From positions 4,790,559 to 4,854,558 of the forward strand of contig SDUX01000004.1 of NCBI GenBank assembly GCA_008729055.1: a stretch of 64,000 nt of DNA. The letters run 5' to 3'. The position numbers and the translations under genes are program-made. The notes under the pieces were generated by a model that was not told the origin of the DNA, did no database searches, and was given only the letters and a program-made list of their open reading frames with translations. Source of the stretch: Pyropia haitanensis (Eukaryota > Rhodophyta > Bangiophyceae > Bangiales > Bangiaceae). Of the stretch, positions 54,432-64,000 are shown one piece after another (the stretch's first letter is position 1; each line of letters begins with the position of its first letter).

Positions 54432-55763
54432 ATGGCGCTCGAGTCGGGAGAGTCGAATCCGCAGGTGCCTTCGGCGTACGGCGCGCCCGGCGCGCAGTCG
54501 ACGGAGCTATGGATCCCCGTTGACCGTGTGGGCATGGTCATTGGGTCGGGCGGCTCGGTCATCCGGTCGCTGCAGGAACGCTCGGGTGCGACGCTTATGG
54601 TGCACAACGACACGGTCAGTCCGTCGGGTGGGGAGAAGCTGCTGACGGTTGTGGGGGGGCCAGACAACGTGACGGCGGCACTCTCCATGGTGTCGGAAAT
54701 CCTTCAACGGCCCGCGCGCACGCAAGGGAATGATCCCTTTGGCGCGTCGAACGGTGCTGGGTCGACGCCGGGCGCGCCGGGCGACTTCAAGACGATCTAC
54801 GTGCCCAACTCGTGCGTCGGCGTCATCATTGGAAAAGGCGGTGAGACTATCCGGGACATGCAGTCGCGGACGGGCGCGCACATCAAGGTTACCCCCGATA
54901 GAGAAGCGGCTGGGGCGGCGGAGCGGTCCATCACCCTGTCTGGGCCCCCGCATGCGATTGAGCTGGCCAACACCCTCGTCATGGACCTTGTACGTGAAGG
55001 CCTTAGCCGGTTTGGTGGTCAGAACACGGGTGCTCCGACGACCGATGCGTTCTCGCGGTACAGCTCGATCGTGGAGACGCTGATGGTGCCCAACGACAAG
55101 GTGGGCCTCGTCATTGGCAAGGGCGGTGCGACCATTCGGGAACTGCAGCAGCGCTCCGGAGCCCGCATCCAAGTAGCCAAGGAGGGGGAAGCTGGTGCTG
55201 CGGGTGCTGGTGGCAGCCTGTACGGCGCCCCTGGGCAGCCGTTGCCACCGCAGGGCGGTGCCGGCGTGACGCGCGCTGTGACTCTGACTGGCCCGCGCCC
55301 GTTTGTCGATGCTGCCAAGGCGCTCATCTCTGAGAAGGTGGCGGGCTACAGCGCGGCCGGCCCGGTTGGCGGGACGCAGCCGACCGCGTATGCGTACAGT
55401 GCTGGGGTGGGTGCGAACACGGCGTCGTACGACCCGTACGGCTACGGACCCGCCATGACCAATGGTGCAGACGTGGCCCGCGGCGCTGCCCCTGCGCCGG
55501 GCGGTCCTGATGTGAGCAGCTACGAGGCGCAGAATGAGCAGGCGCGCGTGCTTGCCTACTACCAGCAGTACTACGCGAACCACCCGTATGCTGCGTATGC
55601 TGCTGCTGCGGCCGTTCACCAGCAGCAACAGCAGCAGCCGCCGCCGCCTGCGCCCCAAGCTGCCCAGCAGCAGCAGGCGACGCCGCCGCCGCCGGCACAG
55701 CAGCAGCAGCAGCAGCAGCCGCCGCCCGCTGAGGAAGGCGACGGCAAGATGCGCATGGGCTGA
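54432..55763 (+). CDS. Three-KH-domain RNA-binding protein (FUBP/PCBP-like)
   Basis: A single exon of 443 residues. Three KH domains are visible by their GxxG loops: VGMVIGSGGSVIRSLQERSG (residues about 30-50), VGVIIGKGGETIRDMQSRTG (about 132-152) and VGLVIGKGGATIRELQQRSG (about 222-242), each followed by the expected beta strands (TLSGPP, VTLTGPRP). The C-terminus is low complexity: Tyr/Gly/Ala-rich (YDPYGYGP, YYQQYYANHPYAAYAAA) then poly-Gln and Gln/Pro runs, typical of hnRNP-type proteins. It binds single-stranded RNA or DNA in nucleus or cytoplasm. The ATG at 54432 was chosen because upstream frame codons give only a GTG start. Codon use and composition are more balanced than in the repeat-rich genes, and no frameshift is needed. 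A pyrimidine-rich T/G stretch after the stop is likely the 3' UTR. Confidence 0.93.
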   Translation: MALESGESNPQVPSAYGAPGAQSTELWIPVDRVGMVIGSGGSVIRSLQERSGATLMVHNDTVSPSGGEKLLTVVGGPDNVTAALSMVSEILQRPARTQGNDPFGASNGAGSTPGAPGDFKTIYVPNSCVGVIIGKGGETIRDMQSRTGAHIKVTPDREAAGAAERSITLSGPPHAIELANTLVMDLVREGLSRFGGQNTGAPTTDAFSRYSSIVETLMVPNDKVGLVIGKGGATIRELQQRSGARIQVAKEGEAGAAGAGGSLYGAPGQPLPPQGGAGVTRAVTLTGPRPFVDAAKALISEKVAGYSAAGPVGGTQPTAYAYSAGVGANTASYDPYGYGPAMTNGADVARGAAPAPGGPDVSSYEAQNEQARVLAYYQQYYANHPYAAYAAAAAVHQQQQQQPPPPAPQAAQQQQATPPPPAQQQQQQQPPPAEEGDGKMRMG

Positions 55764-57212
55764 GGCCCGTGGCTGGACGGGCTGCTTGTTTTGTTTGGTG
55801 ATTTTCTGATCGCTGGGCGCCGGCTGGTGTTGTCCGCCGGTCGCCGACTCGTGTATTGCCGGCGGGCCGCCGGCTGTGGTCGCGGGCCCGCGTGTGCGGA
55901 TGTTGCGTTAGTTTTTTTGCCAGTATTTGGTGTCTTGTCGTCTGCTCGTGTCGTATGGTCTTCCTGGTATCTGTGTGTCGTGTGCTGTTGTATTGTGTCG
56001 TGCGCCGCTGTTGTTCTCGTTGTCCTTTCTCTTTTGTGTTGAGCTGCGTCATGTGGTGGTGTTCCTTCTCTCTGTTTCATGGTTGTCCCTATCTGCTTTG
56101 TCTGCTTTGTATGCGCTACCTACCCTGGGAATTATGGGCTTCATTGCTTCGCATTGCATCACTGGTGTATTGTTAGGTGCGATGACACCAAGCCATGCGG
56201 TTCCGAGCATCGTTTGTGTGCGTGGCTTGTACAAGCATCGCTGGTGAAAAAGAGGATGCCGCCCACACGCCCGCGTCACACCCGTCTTTCCACTGCTCGC
56301 GCCCAAACGCGGCACCCGCTTTTTGTCGACCGCCGCCGAGCGGGTGCCCCCCCCCACACGCACGCGCGCGATGCGGACGGGCGTTGGCCACTGCCACGCA
56401 CGAGTGGCCAACGCGTGTGGTGCGGCACGCCGCGCCTCCCTCGCGTGCGGGGGGGGAAAGGGGGGGGGGAGGGGGGGGTGACGACGAATCGTGGGGACAC
56501 CACCCCGTCTTCACGGCCGGCGCGGGCGGTGGCGTGGTTGGGCGCTCCCGACGCCGCCGCCCGCTGGGCCGCGTGGGCCGGGCGGCCGCGCCGACAGCGG
56601 GGGGCGGCCGGCTCGGGCGACACCGCCGTCGCGGCCGCCACCCCGACGGCGGCGTCGGCCGGCACGCCTCCCCGTTCCCCCACGCGGCACGTGGCGGCGG
56701 CGGCGGCGGCGCGGGCGGACCACCCGGTGCGGTGACCAGCGTGGTCTGCTCCCACCTCGCGGCCGCCAATGCGGGGACGGCGTGGTCATAGAGCGCAGCA
56801 CCCACAGGGGAGACCCGCGCCGCCGTCGGGCGGCGGCGGCGGCGGCACCCCGTTTGAAAATTCAAACCCCGGTCGGCGGCGGCGGCACGGACCGTGTGGG
56901 GGGTGGCCCGCCTCTCTCCCCAGCCCCAGCCGCCGCCCCCGCCCGGCGCGTCGTGCCGCGACGACCGCCCACCCACCCCCCCCCCGCGCCGCCCACCCCG
57001 CGGCGTGCCCGCACACCCGCTTGGCGGCGCCACCGGCGCCACCCCCCCCCCCACAGCCCCTGCCGTTTGGCGGCGGCGGCCTCGTCCCGTGCCCATCGCG
57101 CCGCCGCCGGGCGTGGCGCCCCCCCCCCTATCAACGGTCTGCCCTGCTCCGCCTCCCCCCCACCCCCCCCCCTCCGCCACTGCCCTCCCCCCCCACCCCC
57201 CCCCCCCCCACC
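55764..57212. other. 3' UTR of the KH gene and leader of the WRAP73 gene
   Basis: 55764-56170 is unusually T/G-rich for this window and looks like 3' UTR. 56440-57212 is GC-rich with C runs and ends in a C/T-rich stretch before the ATG at 57213. No supported ORF. Confidence 0.5.
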
Positions 57213-57774
57213 ATGGAGTTTGGGGGCCCCTTCCCCCTGCGTGGCCCCGCCGCCTTCTCCCCCAATGGCCTGCTCCTCGCATCCACCGAAACCCCCCCCC
57301 GGCGGGCGGGGCGGCGCCCCCCCCCCCCCCCCCCCACCCCCCCCCCCCCCCACGCGGCTAACCCTCCGCGGCACGCACAGCCTCGCCCTCCACTACACGC
57401 TGCTGCTCGACACCCCCCCCACGGCACTCGCCTTCTCCCCCGCCTCGGACGCGCTGCTCGTCGTATCCGCTGCCGGCGGCCGCGCCGACGTCCTCGATGT
57501 CGCCGCCGGCGAGTGGGCGGCGTCGGTCGAGGGCGGCGGCCGCGGCGTTGCCGCGGCGGCGTGGTCCGCGTGCGGCGCGTACGTGGTCGTCGTGCCGGCG
57601 GATGGGCTGAGCGTCGGCGTGTGGGCGGTCGCGTCGGGCGTGCGGGTGGCGGAGCTGGGGCGGATCAAGATGGCCGCCCCGCTGCCGGTGGGGCTCCCAG
57701 CGGTTGGGGGGGGGGGGGGGCCCGTCAAGGGCCCGCCGCGGCTCGCCGGCAGCCGGCGGCGGCTCGCCAGTGTG

Positions 57775-57806
<32 letters not shown>

Positions 57807-58628
57807 TGGGGGTGGCGGCGGCGGCGGCCGCGGGGCGGGCGCGGCGCTCAAAGCGGTGGGCGCCCCCCCCCCCCCCCAAGCGGCGGGCGCCCCCCCCCCC
57901 CCCCCCCCCACGCCACTCCTCGCCTACTCCCCCGTCGCCGCCCTCGCCGTTGCCGTCGGGCGGTCCCCCACCGGCGACCGCGCGTGCCTCTACGCCACCG
58001 ACGCGGCGGTGGAGCTGACCGACGCCGCCGACGGCGCCGCGGCGGGGGTGGTGCGGGGCTGGGCGCCCGTCGGCGGCTGGCCCCTCGACGCGGCGGACGC
58101 GGCGGGCGTCGCGTGGGCGCCCGGCGGGGACGCGGTGGTGGTGTGGGACTCGCCGCTGGCGTACCACGTGGCGCTGTACGCGCTGACGGGCGAGCGGCGG
58201 TGGGTGGTCGACGCGGACGCGTCGACCGCGGCGGTTGCGGACCGCGTCCTTGGCGGTGGGGGTGGTGGTGGGGGTGGTGGTGGTGGTGGTGGGGGTGGGG
58301 GTGGTGGTGGTGGTGGTGGGGGTGGGGGTGGGGGTAGGGGAGGGTACGGGGGGGGGGCAGCCCGCGGCGGCCGGCCGGCCGTCACGCCCGCCACGTTTGC
58401 CGGCGGCCTCGGCGTGAGCGACGTCGCGTGGAGCCCGTCGGGCCGGCTGCTGGCGGTGGCGAGCGTCGACCTTGCCGTCCGCGTCCTCCGCGCCGACACG
58501 GGCGCCGTCGTTGCGCTCGCCGACCACGCCGCGCTGGGCGTCGCGACGATGAGCGCGGCGCTGCACCAGCACATCCGGCCCAACGTGTACCGGGAGCACC
58601 GGCGGCGGCGGCGGCCGGTCGGGCGGCG

Positions 58629-58668
<40 letters not shown>

Positions 58669-59064
58669 GCCACGCCGGCCGTGACGGATATGACGCCCGG
58701 CGTGGCGCGGCCGTGCCGCCGCGTGCGGGTGCCCGTCTCCCCATCCGTCCGGCGGGTGCGGGCAACGCCCGACGGCGGCGGCGGCGGTGGCGGTGGTGGT
58801 GGTGGCGGTGGTGGTGGTGGTGGTGGTGGTGGTGCGGCGGCCGCCGGTGTGGGCGCGCCGCCGCCGGCGGAGGACGTCTACTTTGAGCTCCTCGACGACG
58901 CCGCGTCGGTGGCGGCGGCGGTCGCGGCGGAGTGGCCACCCGCCGGCGCCGCGGCGGTGGCGGCGGCGTCGTCCGCACGGGCGACCGCCGCGCTCGCCGC
59001 CGCTACGGGCGGCCACACCAACGGGGCGGCCCGCCGCCACGCGGGGGGGGGGGGGGGGTGGCCA

Positions 59065-59108
<44 letters not shown>

Positions 59109-59553
59109 CGGTGGCGCGCGTGGCGGCGCGGCCGCAGAGCTGCCGCCGCTGCCACCCCGGCTGCACGGCCTCTCGTGGAGCCCGTGTGGAAAGTACCTGC
59201 TCGTCCTCTCCGCCGCGCGGCCGCAGCTGGTGTACATTTGGGAGCCCGCCGCGCTCCGCCTCAACGCCGCGTTCCTGCTCGTCGACGCCGCGCGGGCGGC
59301 GGCGTGGACGGACGGCCCTGGGGGGGGGGCCGCCGCCGCCGCCGCTGGCGTCACCGACGGCGGCGGTGGGCACCGACCGGGTGGCGGCAGCAGCGGCGGC
59401 CGCGGCAGCCGCGGCGGCGGCGACGGCGGCTACACGCCCGAGCCGCTGACGCCCGCCGTGGCGGCCGCCACGGGCGGCGCGCGGCGGGTGGCGGCGCCGC
59501 CGCCGACGCCACCGTCGGCGGCCTCGTCCGCGGGCGGACGCACCCCCCCCGCC

Positions 59554-59600
<47 letters not shown>

Positions 59601-59841
59601 TGCCGACGGCGGCAGCACCTCCCGCCTGGCCATCGTGTCGGCTGGGGAGTGTGCGTACCTGTGGGATGAGCGCGGGGCGGTGGTGGTGCGGACGCCGGCA
59701 GAGGAGGAGGCGGCCGGCGGGGCGGCGGGCGGGTTTGCCGCGTCGGGCGTCGCGTGGTCCGCGACGGGGGCGCTGCGGCTGGAGGACGCGCGGCAGAGCC
59801 ACTCGATGCTGGTGGCGTTTGCTGATGAGGGGGGGTGGTGA
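57213..59841 (+). CDS. WRAP73: WRAP73 (WDR8)-like WD-repeat protein, frameshifted at the N-terminus
   Basis: ATG at 57213 gives MEFGGPFPLRGPAAFSPNGL, the family's typical N-terminus (MxFsexFk...cFSPdG). After FSPNGLLLAS the frame must change within the C runs at 57291-57350 to continue as TRLTLRGTHSLALHYTLL. WD-like blades follow: LAFSPASDALLVVSA, AAWSACGAYVVVV, VAWAPGGDAVVVWDSPL, VAWSPSGRLLAVAS, LSWSPCGKYLLVLSAA, YIWEPAALRLNAAF, RLAIVSAGECAYLWDE, ending at TGA 59841. Block order and spacing fit human WRAP73, but the protein is nearly twice as long (about 870 versus 460 residues) because poly-Gly, poly-Pro and poly-Ala loops (for example 58255-58340, 58780-58835, 59070-59115) are inserted between blades. 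Known role in animals and fungi: spindle-pole/centrosome and mitotic spindle function. Possible introns in the Gly-rich loops are not excluded. Confidence 0.85.
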
Positions 59842-60251
59842 GGGCGTTGGGGGGGGGGGGGGGGGGGGGGAAGACGTTGGCGAGGGGGGTGGGACCAAAG
59901 GGGGGGGGTTGGAGGAGAGGGGGCGGGCTGCGGCGCCGGCGGCACGGCGACCGGGCTCGCGTCGTGGTAGTCGACGACGCCGCAGCCGCTTGCCGTCTGC
60001 TTGCCGCCAAGCAGCGGCACAGCCCGAGTGTGCACATACCACGAATGACGGGGAAGACAACTGGCTGTCAAAAGGCGGGAGGGCGAGCCAGGCAGTCGTG
60101 GACAACAAAATGTACACTTCTACGGCGAGCGCCTTCACAGACCAAAGAAACAAGAGGCAAACACGCCAGAAAAAAAAAAATAGACCCACCAAGGCGACAC
60201 ACGAACACCCCGCGTGGCCGACAGGCGCCTGGTAGCCTTGGCCGGCGGACG
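59842..60251. other. Convergent intergenic region
   Basis: The 410 bp between the WRAP73 (+) and kinase (-) stop codons, with G runs at 59850-59870 and an A run at 60169-60180. It probably contains both 3' UTRs. Confidence 0.6.
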
Positions 60252-63060
60252 TTATTGTTGCGGGTCCCACAGGCCGTCTGCCCAGCCGGGGCCCTTGGAC
60301 AGGTCCCGACGGCTGCTAAAGTGGGGGAACATCCCCGTCTCCGCCTCGTCCTCGCTGTCATTCTCCTCATCCGCCTCTCCCGAGTCGCCCGAATAGCGGC
60401 CGCTGCCATCGTCCACGGGGCGTTTCGGCAGGCGTGGCACCCCGGGGATGATGGGGGGCTTGGAGTGGCGCAGCGCCGCAAAGTCAATGTCTTTGAACCA
60501 GGGAGCCCGCTTGATGTTGGTGCCCCCGTGGTCCCCAACGCCGAGACGCTTGGCCGGATCCCGCCGGAGGAGCCCCTTGACCAGGGACTTGCACTCGGAC
60601 GACACGTGCACGTCGCTTGGCCACGTGAGCTTGACCTTGTCATCCACCACCTTGGCAAACGTGTCGTCGTTGTCATCGCCACGGGCATAGAAGGGCGTTT
60701 GGCCGCACACCATCTGAGAAAAGGAGCAGAGGAAATGAGAAGGTTCACGCAAGAACAACAAACGTGCACTCAAAAGGGAACAAACAAGGTACGAATGGTG
60801 AGCACGACCGTTAGTCGTCCGAATAACACAGCGCACGGTGCTACGGAGCACAAATAGGTGGCCAATCGCCAAGCCGCGACACAAGGCACGCATGCACGTA
60901 CGCGGACACGCACTAACAAAGCTGTGTGCGGCCTCCAAGACCATCAGAGCTGCCAGCACAGGTGGCGAGCAGTCCTCGGTGCGCTCCACAAGGAGAGTGG
61001 TGCTTACGGGCCGCAAGTCTTCCGCCGATGCCCACCCTCAAGCATACCTCATATATTAACACGCCGAGCGTCCACCAGTCCACGGCCGACGTCTGGGTCT
61101 CCCCCTTGATAATCTCTGGCGACAGGTACTCTGCAGTTCCCACAAACGAGGTAGACGACGTCTTCAGCTCCGGCTCCGACTCCACCATGTCCAGCAGCGA
61201 GCGGCCGCCGGCACGACTGCCGCCAGGTGACGAATTGCCCGGCAGCCGACAGGTCATCCGCTTCATGAGACTCCGGTGCTGAGACACCACCCGGTGAGAG
61301 ACGGGCGTGGCTTCCTTGGATAGGTCAAAGTCGGTGAGCGCCACGTGACCGTTGGCACGCATCAACACGTTTTCGGGCTTCTGCGGCTCAACCAAATGGC
61401 AACGGAGGGAGCAAGAAAACACATCAAGCGAAAGACAGCAGAACAACCACAAGGGGGGACAGACCGAGAACCCAGCGAGCCACCTGAGTCAGAAAACTAA
61501 TAGCGTCACCTCGAGGCCAATGCCCAGCACAGCAAGCTCGGTCAATGCGACAAGAAAAGAATACACAACCCTCACCATCCCGGGCCGTTCACATTGCCTC
61601 CTCGCTGCACTTACCAAGTCCCGGTAAATGAAGCCGATGTGGTGCAGGTACTCCAGCGCCAGCAGCACCTCAGCGGCGTAGAAGCGGGCAGATGACTCCT
61701 TGAGCCGGTGGTTTGGCTGTTTTTGCAGCACGCGGAAGAACTCGCCGCCCTCGCAGTGTTCCATCACAAACGACAGCGTGTTGTGGGTCTGGAAGCTCGC
61801 GTACATGGTGACGATGAACGGGTGGTGGGCAGTTACCAGGATCTCCCGCTCCGTCATCACCCGCTTGATCTTGTTGCGCTCAATCATGTCCCGCTTGGTC
61901 AGCTCCTTCATCGCGTAGTAGCGGTCGGTGCCACGGAGGCGGACGAGGTAGACCTTGCCGATGCTGCCCTCCCCCAGCAGCCGCATCTTCTCAAAGTGCT
62001 TGGGGCCCACCTGCTCCTCTTGAACGGGGAAGACGGAGGAGTAGGGCACCGCCGAGCGCGCCAGGACGCAGTCGCCCGACGTGTGACCGGGAGAGCCGCC
62101 GCTACCCCCGTTACTACTGCCCATGTGACTACTTCCGGTGCTGCCGCTGCGACGCACATCTTCGGTAGAACCAGTGTCACTCGGCCCTGCCCCAGAGGTG
62201 CGCTTGAGGCGACGCACGTTGAACGCTCCTCGCCCCGACTGCTGCGCGGTAGCAGCCCCATCCTTGCCAGCGTGTGCTGTCACGGCCGCAGCCAGCTGAC
62301 GCCGCGAGACGGCGTGGCGAAAGTCCTCGCTCTTCCGCCCGACCGCGTCATCGTCAATACTCCGACGACCGGTCCGGGCGGAACGCCCCGTCCCCCGCGC
62401 CGACATGCCGTGCTCTGCTACCGTGGCCGACGCCGCCGCCGCCGAAGCCGACAAGCCCGCGTCACTGGTCGCGCCAGACGAGGCCAGCCGGTCGCGGACG
62501 CGCTGGAGGCGGCGGCTGCTCCCGCCGCGCCCCCCCACGGACGGTAGCGTCTCCGCGGGGGTGGTCCGCATCTTGACGAGCGCCTGCCCATCGTGGGCGG
62601 GCACGTCAATGTGCCCCTGCGAGACGGACCGCCCAAAGCCAACACCCGCCGTCAAAGCAGTCGTCGCCGCCGGCGGCACCTGCCGCGGCACGTCGGGCCG
62701 GATGAGGCGCTTGCCAGGCGGCGCCCGTCGCGGCTGCCGGCCCGGCTTGCCCGCGGGGGGAGTTCCCGTGGTGGCGGCCGCCCCGGCCGACACGGGCGTG
62801 GACGGTCGGGCGGGCGACGCGCCGGGCTTCTTGGCCGCCGCGCCCAAGACGGGGGTGGCCGGTCGGCCCGACAACGCGCCGGGCTTCTTGGCCGCCGTCG
62901 CGGAGACGGGCACCCACTTGTTGCCGGGGAAGCCGGCCGACGCGGCCGCTGCCTTGGCGGCGGCCGACGCGGGCACGCCCGAGCCAAGGTTGCGAGTCGC
63001 GGTGGTGGTGGAGCCTTCGGCGTACGTCTTGGCTGCCATGTCGGGCGGGGGGTTGCTCAT
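60252..63060 (-). CDS. AGC-family Ser/Thr kinase, plant AGCVIII / fungal NRC-2-like
   Basis: Three exons (63060-61615, 61380-61048, 60713-60252) with GT-AG introns of 234 and 334 bp, all in phase, give 746 residues. Residues 1-340 are disordered, Ser/Ala/Gly-rich. The kinase domain starts at about 345: P-loop [20 protein letters not shown] (catalytic Lys), FIYRDLKPENVL (intron 1 falls between L and K), then DFDLSKEA, so the usual DFG is DFD. About 55 residues are inserted before [14 protein letters not shown] (activation loop end), followed by [14 protein letters not shown] and, after intron 2, [10 protein letters not shown]. The AGC tail has [20 protein letters not shown] and a hydrophobic-motif-like FPHFSS. 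DFD plus the long insertion are hallmarks of plant AGCVIII kinases (phototropin, D6PK, PINOID types) and NRC-2, which regulate membrane transporters and polarity. ATG at 63060 was chosen; a longer frame starts at 63156. Confidence 0.92.
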
Positions 63061-64000
63061 GGCGGTGAGACCAGAGTCGCGGCGGTGGTGGGCGGCCCCC
63101 CCGGGGCGACGCGCGCTAATAAGCACCCGCAGCCGACCGGGTGCCGCAGGCGGCACCGCCCCGAGAGATCGGCCGAGAGCTCAACTGGCGCGTACCTCTC
63201 GCACTGGCGTGTGCCGCTGGCACAGGGAGGAAACACCCGTGCGGGGGGCGCAGCGGTAGCAGATTCCCCCCCCCCCCGCCCTACCCCTCGGACTCACGCG
63301 GAGCCAGCAACGGTCGGCCGCCCCAACAACCACCGTGGTTGACGCTCGAGCGCGTGGCAGCAGGGCAACGGGGTGGGCGAGATACCCGCGCCGCGGCGCA
63401 CCCCGCCACACATGCACACACAACGTGGTCGGGCACGTGAGACAAGGCGTTCGACAACCGCCGGCGGCACCGGGTGCGCTGTCGTGCGGTACCGCGTATA
63501 GCGTAAGGATTCGTTGGTTGGAAGGTGTGCCACGCCCCCCGTCCCCCCCCCCCTGTCCACCTCCAGACGGAGAGCCAAGCCCTCCTGCACAGCTCCCGCC
63601 ACCACTGGTCGAGCAGGTTCGTGCGGGTCCCCCCCAAGCCTCTTGTCGGTCGAAGACCGGCTTGCCCTTGGTTGGGCAGAGCGGAAAGGGCGGGGGGGCC
63701 GGCCCACAGGCGGTGAGGGGCCTGCTGCCGCGTGGCTCGGTTGATCTGACCCCCTCTCGATTCGCGCACCCGTGTTGGCAACTGGGCCACCTTCCCCAGC
63801 GCGGCCCCTGGGAGGAGCGAGGTCGTCGAAATTGATATTCTCTCCGCCCACCGCCGCCGTCTGCCGCGCGCGGCACTCTTGGCGGTGCGAGCGCAGCTGC
63901 GGGGCGGCGTCTGAATCGTTGGCCTGTGGACAGCCTGGTCTGGGCCAACGGGACGCGCAGTGTCTCGCGTCCACGCTGGGGCACAGCCCGTCACAAGGAA
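63061..64000. other. Leader region of the AGC kinase and right edge of the window
   Basis: Upstream of the kinase start. ORFs on both strands exist but carry no recognised motif. 5' UTR, promoter or an unrecognised exon may lie here; nothing further is supported. Confidence 0.4.

Noticed and set aside
1..64000. CRISPR arrays, tRNA or rRNA genes, bacterial operons
   Set aside because: No regularly spaced repeat-spacer array, no recognised cloverleaf or rRNA core sequence; introns and protein families are eukaryotic.

Overview
This window looks like nuclear DNA of a eukaryotic alga. It is very GC-rich and crowded with GCC/GGC trinucleotide runs and long C or G homopolymers. Its genes have few, short GT-AG introns (about 270-410 bp). 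Several proteins are eukaryote-specific: a CCDC25-type NFACT-R protein, a WRAP73 WD-repeat protein, an HROB-like OB-fold protein and an AGC kinase with the plant-type DFD motif. A bangiophyte red alga (Porphyra/Pyropia type) would fit the composition and the Ty1/copia element. That is an inference from style; a haptophyte or green alga is not excluded.

Layout. 0-4.7 kb: a fused NDP kinase/UMP-CMP kinase gene, then an HROB-like OB-fold gene, both on +. 4.7-9.7 kb: extreme low-complexity DNA that may hide one Pro/Ala/Gly-rich gene on -. 9.68-16.43 kb: an almost intact Ty1/copia retrotransposon with two apparently identical 591-bp LTRs and a 5-bp target duplication, interrupted by 499 Ns. 17.6-21.3 kb: two copies of one ~1.54-kb terminal-inverted-repeat element in opposite orientation, sharing CTAG target sites; the left copy carries a nested 557-bp element. 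21.4-33.6 kb: three small secreted-type genes (a ten-cysteine protein, a His/Gly/Tyr-rich peptide, a degenerate CAP-domain protein) and an F-box gene with cereblon-like CULT motifs. 34.4-36.6 kb: two more inverted-repeat elements. 40.5-50.6 kb: a TPR gene (-), an NDUFB8-like mitochondrial gene (+) and a PP2C phosphatase (-). 51.9-63.1 kb: the gene-dense end, with CCDC25, a three-KH RNA-binding protein, WRAP73 and an AGC kinase.

The genes form no operon or single pathway; they are individual housekeeping, signalling and secreted functions. The main annotation problem is that the conserved parts of at least six genes lie in different reading frames on either side of a C/G homopolymer or GCC run. 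Homopolymer length errors in the assembly are the simplest reading. Very long ORFs on every frame of the GCC/GGC regions are not evidence of genes, because those triplet repeats contain no stop codon in any frame. Gene calls here therefore rest on conserved motifs and splice sites, not on ORF length.
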